A stretch of 64,000 nucleotides of DNA. It comes from Gnetum montanum. Taxonomy: Eukaryota > Streptophyta > Gnetopsida > Gnetales > Gnetaceae. Of this stretch, positions 56,899 through 64,000 are shown piece after piece (positions within the stretch are counted from its first letter, which is position 1; every line of letters begins with the position of its first letter). The stretch spans positions 297,545-361,544 of the forward strand of contig MNCI01015499.1 of assembly GCA_015680685.1 (NCBI GenBank), in the 5' to 3' direction. The notes under the pieces were generated by a model. It was not told where the DNA came from and searched no databases. It saw nothing but the letters and a program-made list of their open reading frames with translations. The translations under genes were made by a program, and so were the position numbers.

Positions 56899-58860
56899 AT
56901 GTGTCCTTCTTCGTACGAAAGCGCCTCACTGCCTAGGTCTGAAACAAGAAACAATCAGCGGCGTAATACACATAACATTGATCCGCTAGTCCCTCAACAA
57001 GTTCGAGTGGTATATATTCATCTTGGTAAGTATATACTAGACTTCACCTTTATCCTCCATCAAGATGAACAACTACGTTGGCAAGACTTAGAAGGTAACA
57101 TAGTGTTACCTCTCGATCATTCAGTCCCAAGCATGCGTCTTTGTGCCCTCACACGAATTGGCATGTTGCACTTACATGCAAAATATATTGTGCAAGACCA
57201 TGACTTGAGAGAATACCATCCCATAGAGGCACAACATCAAAGGGATTTGCAACAAGAGAGACATCATAAGTCTTTGAAGGGGAAGTGGTTGTAGGATGTC
57301 CCAAATGTCTTAAGCGAAAATGAGGGTGGTGAACCTACCTTAGGCAGTTGCCCACACAATGATGTTTCTCCCCTTAACTTTGGCTAAGGGGTTGTGTATC
57401 AGAACCTTCATTCCACTATTCATAACCCAAGTTCTGATACCCATGGGCACAAAGGATCCAAAAAAGGGACACAGACACATTATAAAGATGGACATTCTGA
57501 TCGCAATCATGATCGAGGCTGAGACCGCCAAAGAGAAGGTGGCAGACACTATCATGGTGACGATTCTCCTTCTTCTTTACCTTCCTCATCTCCTTCATCC
57601 TCTCCTTCAGTGTCTGGATGTAGTCATAAAGAAAAAGACCCTAGGGATAAAGGTAGGCAAAGTGGAAGTCATAGACAAAACAGCCAGGAAAGGGGACAAG
57701 GGCACTTTTGAGAGTCACAACATAGAAGAAGGAAGAGTAGGAAACAACGTAGGCATCATAGACGCCATGGACAAGACGATCATGATGAACCCCTACTCAC
57801 TACTTGAACTATGTTGGACATAACTGAGGTTATTAGAATTCCAACAAGGCACCAGAAAGATAGTAGGATCAAGAGATTAGATATGAACAATATCCCATGA
57901 TTTGAAGGGGGATACAACGCTGATCTTCAGAATCACTTACAAGAATTCCATGAAGTGTGTGCCTTACAAAATATATAGAATGAATGGAAAAAACTTAAGT
58001 TGTTTCCACGGACACTAGTTAAAGAAGTGGGTCCGGAATCCATTTGTAGGTGGAGTACTATGTTAAAACTATTTAATGACAAGTACCAAACATACTCCTG
58101 AGTGTCTAACTTGCGAAAGAAAATCTAAGGTTGGAAACAAGGAGGACATGAACCCTTGGATGCTACCATGGGTCGATATTATGCACTATTACACTGTTGT
58201 CCTAGCCATGGTTATTCGCAAAGGGATCAACTACGCCATCTCATGGATGGGCTTAGGCATGAAATGAGAAGAACCCTTAGGACTTATGCCCAAGGAAGAC
58301 TATCTGAGCTTATGTCCCATCAAATTCAAAGACTATTGGAGCAAGTTGCTAAGGAAGAAGGTGAGCTACGGAAGAGAGAAAGTGCAGAAGAGTATAACCG
58401 AGATCCTCCCCTCCAAAAGAGGGGAGTAAGATTTTTTGAGGATGAAGAAGAGTCACCACTCAAAGAGATGATGAATAGGAAAACTTTGCCTATTTAAAAG
58501 TTGACATCAGAAGTATCAGCAAAGGTAGACCAAATGTGAGATTCCCTAGACAATAGATTTCAATCTATTCTTAAAATAGTAGAGGAGTCTAGAGGGCAAG
58601 GTAGTGATCACGATAAAAGAAAAAAGAGAGAAGTTGAACATGCACGTAGCAAGGGTAAGGGCAAAGTTACCATCATTGAAGAGGTTGTGGAGTCAAAAAC
58701 AGACAATGATAGTGGATGTGACATATGTCAATATAACCATCCTAAGGGATGTTGCCCTATAATCTCACATTTGCAAGAGTTTGGGGTGTATGCACTCAAC
58801 CCAGCAAGCACCCTGAAGGTTACCTTACCCCCAAGGTAACCCAAGACAATTCCACCAACC
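56899..58860 (+). pseudogene. gag: Gag of element F, broken
   Basis: Starts MCPSSYESASLPRSE. Parallel to E gag: GKYILDFTFILHQDEQLRWQ near 57024, a Ser/Arg/His-rich linker, a capsid-like region (LDMNNIP, KLKLFPRTLVKE near 57880-58030), AKEEGELRKRESAEEYNRDP near 58350, KGKGKVTIIEE near 58650 and CDICQYNHPKGCC near 58720. Several stops; the capsid part has lost residues around 58025. One frame holds until about 58800, then a shift leads into the protease frame. Confidence 0.75.
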
Positions 58861-61800
58861 CTTAATGTATTATCCAAGTGGAACTCCACCACAACCAATT
58901 GAGCAATATCAACAATGGTAGCACCCACAATCATGGGGAATGCCACCACCAAGGTAACAGTATCCTTACCAGGAACCTAACCCATATGGATATTACGTGC
59001 AGCAGCCAATCTCTCCACGTGACTCTACTGGTCACATCACTCCTCAACCTCACTACCAAGCCCACAAGTATTGTGTGACTCCCTCTACTAGGGGCAATAT
59101 TCCATAAGCATATCATCCTTCTCATCCGGCTGCATCTCTTCCACCAATAGCTCCACTACCATATGCTCCAGCTATGCAGGCTGAAATCCCTACCCAGCCA
59201 TAGCAACGTAATGCCACAAGGCCTGTTAACTCTCAACGTACTATTGGTTTCAATAACCACATGAAGAAAAGACCTTTCTTTAGAACCAATAGACCAACCA
59301 ATCCCTTGTAATCACAAGCAACTGATTCCTTAGATGCCTCAGTATTAATCAAAACTTTGAAGCCTCCTTCAACTCAACCACCGCACTCAACACATATGGT
59401 CATGCTAACACATGTTGTCACTGATTGAATCAAAGCTGGCCACCTTCCCAAGAAATTCTCTAATCCTGGGAGTCCTCTGATATACTTACAAATCACTGGA
59501 AATGTGCCATGCAAGGCTCTTTTGGATTCAGGTTCTAATGTTAACTTGATTTCTCAAGAAATGTACAAGGCCTAGAACTTGCCTCCATTGAAAAAGAGCA
59601 ACATCCGTCAAGAGTTGGTCAACCAGTCCATCACTGTCCCATTGGGACTAGTGGAAGACATTGTTACCACTGTTTGTGGGTGGTCGTACCTAGTTGACTT
59701 CCTAGTGAACAACAGTAAGGGGGACTTCCCAATCATAATGGGAAGAGCATGGCTAAGCACCATCAATGCACACCTAGGAATCTGTGATCTTTCCCTAGAA
59801 ATATCAAAGGAAAATACATTCAGAAAGATCAAGAAGAAGAAAGTTCTGTGCATAGCATACAGTGACACAAGGTGTAATTACATGCAAAGGTCATGATTTG
59901 TAGAAATTTTAACATTGCTTGCATGCAATCAATGTGCACAAGTGATCAACATACAAAGATGCCTATATGCAGCAACCACACAATAGGAAGGCACCTAGTG
60001 GCTGATGGTTGATCAAGAAAGCAATTCACTCATATGCATGGAACCAACTAAGTGTTTTCCTTACTCTTACATCGATAGCATAGACGCATTAGAGCAAGTC
60101 CACCACCAACTTTCAAGTATTAACCTTGAAAATATCAACTAGGGCAAGTTGGAAATTCTTGAGAAATTTAAGTAGGAGCCCCTCAAGCTGAAACCATTAC
60201 CCACTGGTATGGAATACACGTTCCTTAAAAATGAAAAATTGATAATTATCAACGCTAAGCTTGCTTCTCAACAGAAAGAAGAACTGCTGAATGTAATCAA
60301 TAGATGGTCAAAAGCCTTCGCATGGTTATATCCCGAATTAATTGGAATAGATCCTAGGATATGCCAACATAGGATTTACCCTCACCACTCCATGAAGCCT
60401 TGAAGACAAACGCAGAGGCATTTGAATGCCAAGGTAAAGCAAGTAGTGAAGGAAGAAATTGAACAGCTTCTCAAGGATGGGTTCATATACCTCATTGCTG
60501 ATAGTGAATGGGTTAGCCCCTTAGTTATTGTGCCTAAAAAGGGAGGAAAATGGAAGGTATGCATAGATTTCAGGCTACTGAATATGGAAACATTCAAAGA
60601 TCACTTTCCATTGCCATTTGTCGACCAAGTCTTAGACACCATTGCAGGGCATCGCTACTACAGTTTTCTAGATGGATATAGTGGATATAATCAAATACAA
60701 ATAGCCTAAAAAGACCAAGCCAAGACTACATTCACCAGTCCTTGGGGAATGTTTACATACAAATAGATGTCGTTTGGCTTGTGCAATTCCCCTGAAACAT
60801 TTCAATGACTAGTTCTAAGCATCTTCCAACAACAGATAGGAAATGGTGTAAAAGTCTTTATGAATGATTTCTCCACCTATGGAGCAAACTTTGATCAAAC
60901 CTTGGACCAGTTAGAGCAAGTGTTAAAAAGATGTGTAGAAACCATTTTGAGGCTCAACTAGCAGAAAAGCCATTTGATGGTCCAAGAGGACGTAGTACTA
61001 GGGCATAAAATGTCACACACAGGGGTAGAGGTAGACCTCGAGAAAATCAAAATTATTCAAGGAATTACCCACCAGCCAAAAACTATCAAAGATATTCGAT
61101 CATTCCTTGGACACACTGGCTACTATAGGAGATTTATTGAGAACTTTTCAAAGGTTTCCAAACCATTGGTAAAATTAACAAAAAAGGACGTACCTTTTGA
61201 GTGGACCAGGGAATGCGAATTAGCTTTTCAAACTCTAAAACATAAGCTAGTAGAAACACCCATTCTACAAGCTCCTGACTGGTCAAAACCATTCCATATC
61301 ATGATTGACACATCCAACTATGCCTTAGGAGCCATACTTACATAGTTAGATGACCAGAAGTGTCCTTATTACATCCACTATGAAAATAGAAGTATCATTG
61401 GTGCACAACTTAACTACACTACCACAGAGAAAGAATTAATGGTTGTAGTGTTTGCACTAGAAAAGTTTAGACACTATGTATTGGGATATAAAGTATATAT
61501 ACATACAGATCATAGTGCAATAAGGTTCCTCATGAATAAGCCAATTGTAAGCCCTCGTCTCATATGATGGATTGTAATCTTATAAGAGTTTGATCTTACG
61601 ATGATTGATCGTAAAGGCACCAAGAACATAGTTGCTAATCATTTATCTTGGTTGCAATGGGACAACAAAGAGGATGAGTATCCAATTTTTTATTATTTTC
61701 CTAATGAATTCCTCTTTGTTGGTGTAGTGAATAATCAATCACCCATAGAGACAAACTGGTATAGTAGCATTCTTACCTATCTCCTCACCCAACAAATACC

Positions 61801-61915
61801 ACAAGAGTTAAACCTTAGGAAGAAATAACAGTTTCTTCACCGAGCCAAGTACTTTATAAAAATCAATGGGAAACTTTACAAAGTATGTCCCAATTGGTTC
61901 GATGATGTGTTCTCG
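58861..61915 (+). pseudogene. pol: Protease, RT and RNase H of element F, broken
   Basis: After a Pro/Gln-rich stretch, protease shows KALLDSGSNVNLIS (about 59513-59555) and FPIIMGRAWL near 59730. Reverse transcriptase runs about 60410-61130 with VSPLVIVPKKGGKWKVC, LDGYSGYNQIQIA and VFMNDFSTYG, where the first catalytic aspartate has become asparagine. RNase H includes FHIMIDTSNYALGAIL and IHTDHSAIRFL. Stops occur at about 60403, 60709, 60768, 60961 and 61345, plus others. A deletion near 61900 removes most of the zinc finger and changes frame. Confidence 0.85.
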
Positions 61916-62976
61916 ATATAGATCAACTGTGAGTTCTCCAAGATGCTCATGAGGGTCCTTGTGGGGGTCATTATGTTCGGAAATGAACGACCATCAAGAT
62001 CTTGCTTGTAGGATATTATTGGCCTATATTGTTTCAGGATGCCCATCAATTTGTCCAATCTTGTGAGCATTTTCACTGTGATGGGGGAATGACTACTAGA
62101 ATGGAAGATTCACAACAATGGATCCAACTGTTAGAACCCTTCGACATTTGGGAAATTGATTTTATGGGGCCAATTACACCAATGTCCAATGGAAAAGCCT
62201 ATATCATTGTTGATGTTGATTACCTAACTAAATGGGCAGAAGTAGCTGCTGTTAAGGATTGTACATCATCTACAGCTATACAATTTGTTCAACAACAAAT
62301 CATAAATAGGTTTGGTATGCCTTGTGCACTTATTTGAGACAATGATACCAACTTCACAGGTGCAACTTTTCAGAAATTAATGCAACACTTAGGGGTTGAG
62401 CATAAATTGACTACACCATACCATCCCCAAGCGAATATTCAAGTAGAAGTCACCAACAAGGAAATTACAAAGATATTGATAAGAATTGTTAACAAGTTTA
62501 GGTGAGACTGGAGCACTAAACTGAACGATGCTCTTTGGGCATACCGCTCCACATGGAAACTCCCTACATGCTACTCTCCCTATGAATTAGTGTATAGTAA
62601 ATTACCTATGTTTCCCATTCAAATTGAGCTTCGTACACTATCCATGGCATTTGACCTCAACCTTGACCTTGATCTAGCACAAAAATAACAGTTACTAACC
62701 CTTAACTTGCTAGATGAAAACTGACTAGCTACCTTATCATTTAACGAGTTGTACAAGGCATTCAATAAACAACGTCATGATCTAAGGATTAGGAAAGTTA
62801 AATATCCTTTGGGAGATAAGGTTCTCTATTGGAATCCCACACATGTGCCACAACATACAAAATTTCAAACACTGTGGGAAGGACCTTATATTATTTATGC
62901 AACTTTTCCTTTAGGGGCCATAACAATATACAAACCTGAGAGCCTAGACAAGAAACTATTGGTTAATGTACAATAA
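61916..62976 (+). pseudogene. pol: Integrase of element F, broken
   Basis: Core begins FDIWEIDFMGPI near 62140 and has VDVDYLTKWAEVAA, a broken DN pair after a stop at 62337, and NIQVEVTNKE, where the usual NGQAE motif is altered. The C-terminal tail has ALWAYRSTWKLP, DKVLYWNPTHV and LWEGPYIIY. It ends at 62976 with a stop. Same order and near-identical wording to E. Confidence 0.85.
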
Positions 62977-63622
62977 ACCAAACCTTTCTGTGAGCTTAGG
63001 ATAGCTAGTACACATGCTACCTCTATTGATGGACAACCTTACTCACTATGTCAGATCTCCTCCTTCCAACTCAGTCGTGGGGGAGATGGCCACCTATGCT
63101 AACTGTTTTAGGCCCTCAGTTCTTTTTGAATTTTTGTTTTACACATTTTCCCACATTTTCTTATTTTTGTTTTATACCATCATTCATGTTTTTACTATTT
63201 CTTTATTTGCTTGATTTACTTTTATTCATCATCCAACAAAGTGCTCATGATGGTGGATTGCATTATATCATATTGATTGCTAATGTTTGGTTTTTACCTT
63301 TGAATTATAATGCTGATATTAAGGTATGGTTCTTTTGGTAAAACAGGCAACAAGTCCACACCATCCACTCATTCATACAACTCTATGCTCTCCTTTGGCT
63401 TGAAATTGTACAGTCCCCTTTTTCTAAGTAAATTTATTAATGAATTGGTGGCTAGGTACTTTTCAAACCAAGGAAAGACTCAAAGGATGAAAAGGGTGTG
63501 ACTTTAAGGGGATTCAATGCATTTGTGCTGGCCATTCTCTTGGGTACTTGGATGCTTGTTTCTTGAGTTTTCTGCCATTCTGATATTGTTCAAAAATTAG
63601 GAAGCTGAGTGAATAAAAATAA
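62977..63622 (+). other. 3' tail of element F
   Basis: GTGGGGGAGA at 63077-63086 equals the purine run after integrase in D and E. A T-rich stretch follows, then the ACAGGCAACAAGTCCA block (63344). The hydrophobic ORF at 63048-63341 is a T-rich read-through. Confidence 0.6.
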
Positions 63623-63701
63623 GTCTTTGCATGGTGTGGTTCTCATGCAAAAAAAAAAGAGAAAAGAAAGGAGAAAAGTGAGAATTCAAAGCATACTCCT
63701 T
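63623..63701 (+). repeat. Single CTTTGCATGG ... CAAAGCATAC unit in F
   Basis: GTCTTTGCATGGTGTGGTTC, A-rich spacer, AATTCAAAGCATACTCCTT. One copy against two in D and E; a second copy may lie beyond the inserted element G. Confidence 0.7.
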
Positions 63702-64000
63702 TGATGAGTGGCGAGGTACCCCTACACTCAACCATACGAATACGAGCATAGCACGCATGATCTGATTGAACTCTGCAAACTAAGTGCCTACATACCTCAT
63801 GGAACACTTAGGGTTAATCATTCATTGTCTTCCTAGACTTACTTGTAGTTGTCACAGTGTATGGTTAAGCAAGTCTGAGGTATATGATTTTTATAGTGTT
63901 TTCTGTTTTATCTCCTATGCTAACAAGGTGAAGGGTGGAGAGACTAATTAACTAACTTTAACTAACTAACTAAGTCTAAATTAACCTAGCATCAACATCT
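63702..64000 (-). repeat. LTR of element G (minus strand), inserted in F and cut by the window end
   Basis: Starts TGATGAGTGGCGAGG, the reverse complement of the F LTR end, and continues as an inverted copy of 56480-56762. It has no primer-binding site at its left, so it is the outer end of the 3' LTR of a minus-strand element. TCCTT (63697-63701) should be the target duplication. Confidence 0.8.

Larger units (their letters stand above)
55866..63701 (+). mobile_element. Element F: Athila-like Ty3/gypsy retrotransposon, 3' end beyond the window
   Basis: 5' LTR to 56762, primer-binding site, gag, protease, RT, RNase H, integrase and conserved tail, all similar to E. The tail is cut at 63701 by an oppositely oriented LTR (G), so the env-like region, coiled-coil frame and 3' LTR of F, if present, lie beyond 64000. 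The left border is uncertain (55750-55870). Confidence 0.8.

Noticed and set aside
1-64000. Host genes, tRNA or rRNA genes
   Set aside because: I found no sequence that could be supported as any of these; every recognised coding trace belongs to a retroelement.

Overview
The window is plant nuclear DNA, apparently from a very large, repeat-rich genome. I see no host gene, rRNA or tRNA. Almost every base belongs to old, nested LTR retrotransposons. Plant origin is indicated by Tat-type Ty3/gypsy elements with a second RNase H, Athila-type Ty3/gypsy elements with plant-type primer-binding sites, and Ty1/copia pieces. Heavy nonsense decay with retained LTR structure suggests slow turnover, as in many gymnosperms, but the species cannot be fixed from this sequence.

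Layout, left to right. Element A (1-7881, +) is a Tat-like element lacking its 5' end; its 3' LTR abuts D, whose reverse-transcriptase gene it interrupts. Element D (7882-21475, +) is Athila-like and is itself split by element C (11297-19950, +), an internally deleted relative of A and B that has LTRs and traces of gag and protease but no reverse transcriptase or integrase. D breaks off into a Ty1/copia fragment (21476-22729), then a single N at 22730. Element E (22731-52957, -) is Athila-like: 5' LTR at right, gag-pol, an env-like hydrophobic stretch, a 1,019-codon coiled-coil reading frame and 3' LTR at left. Element B (27831-45342, +), 17.5 kb with two 1.56-kb LTRs and a CCAAG target duplication, sits inside E. 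To the right lie a 30-bp minisatellite with inverted blocks (53321-55112), copia and other scraps, Athila-like element F (about 55866-63701, +), and the start of another element of the same family, G (63702-64000, -), inserted in F.

The most interesting part is element B. Between protease and reverse transcriptase it carries, on the opposite strand, a gene of about 1,050 codons with its own TATA box and eight exons. All seven introns have GT/AG borders and each join keeps the reading frame. A reading frame of similar length, beginning with the same MAPK-x-RR residues, lies in sense orientation and without introns in E, and a shortened relative lies in D. An antisense gene can keep introns through retrotransposition while a sense gene would lose them, so orientation may explain the difference.

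A second recurrent signal is a family of non-coding arrays in A, B and C. Each unit is a tiny hairpin followed by a T(A/T)AAACT-type core, and the stems covary between units (GGCC/GGCC, GTC/GAC, CGTC/GACG, GGTCT/AGACC). The arrays lie upstream of conserved splice-acceptor-like sites, one just before the pol start codon, so pol may be made from a spliced RNA as in Ogre-type elements. A third shared signal is a hairpin that embeds the polypurine tract before the 3' LTR. All protein-coding regions here are broken, mostly by stop codons; many look like C-to-T changes.
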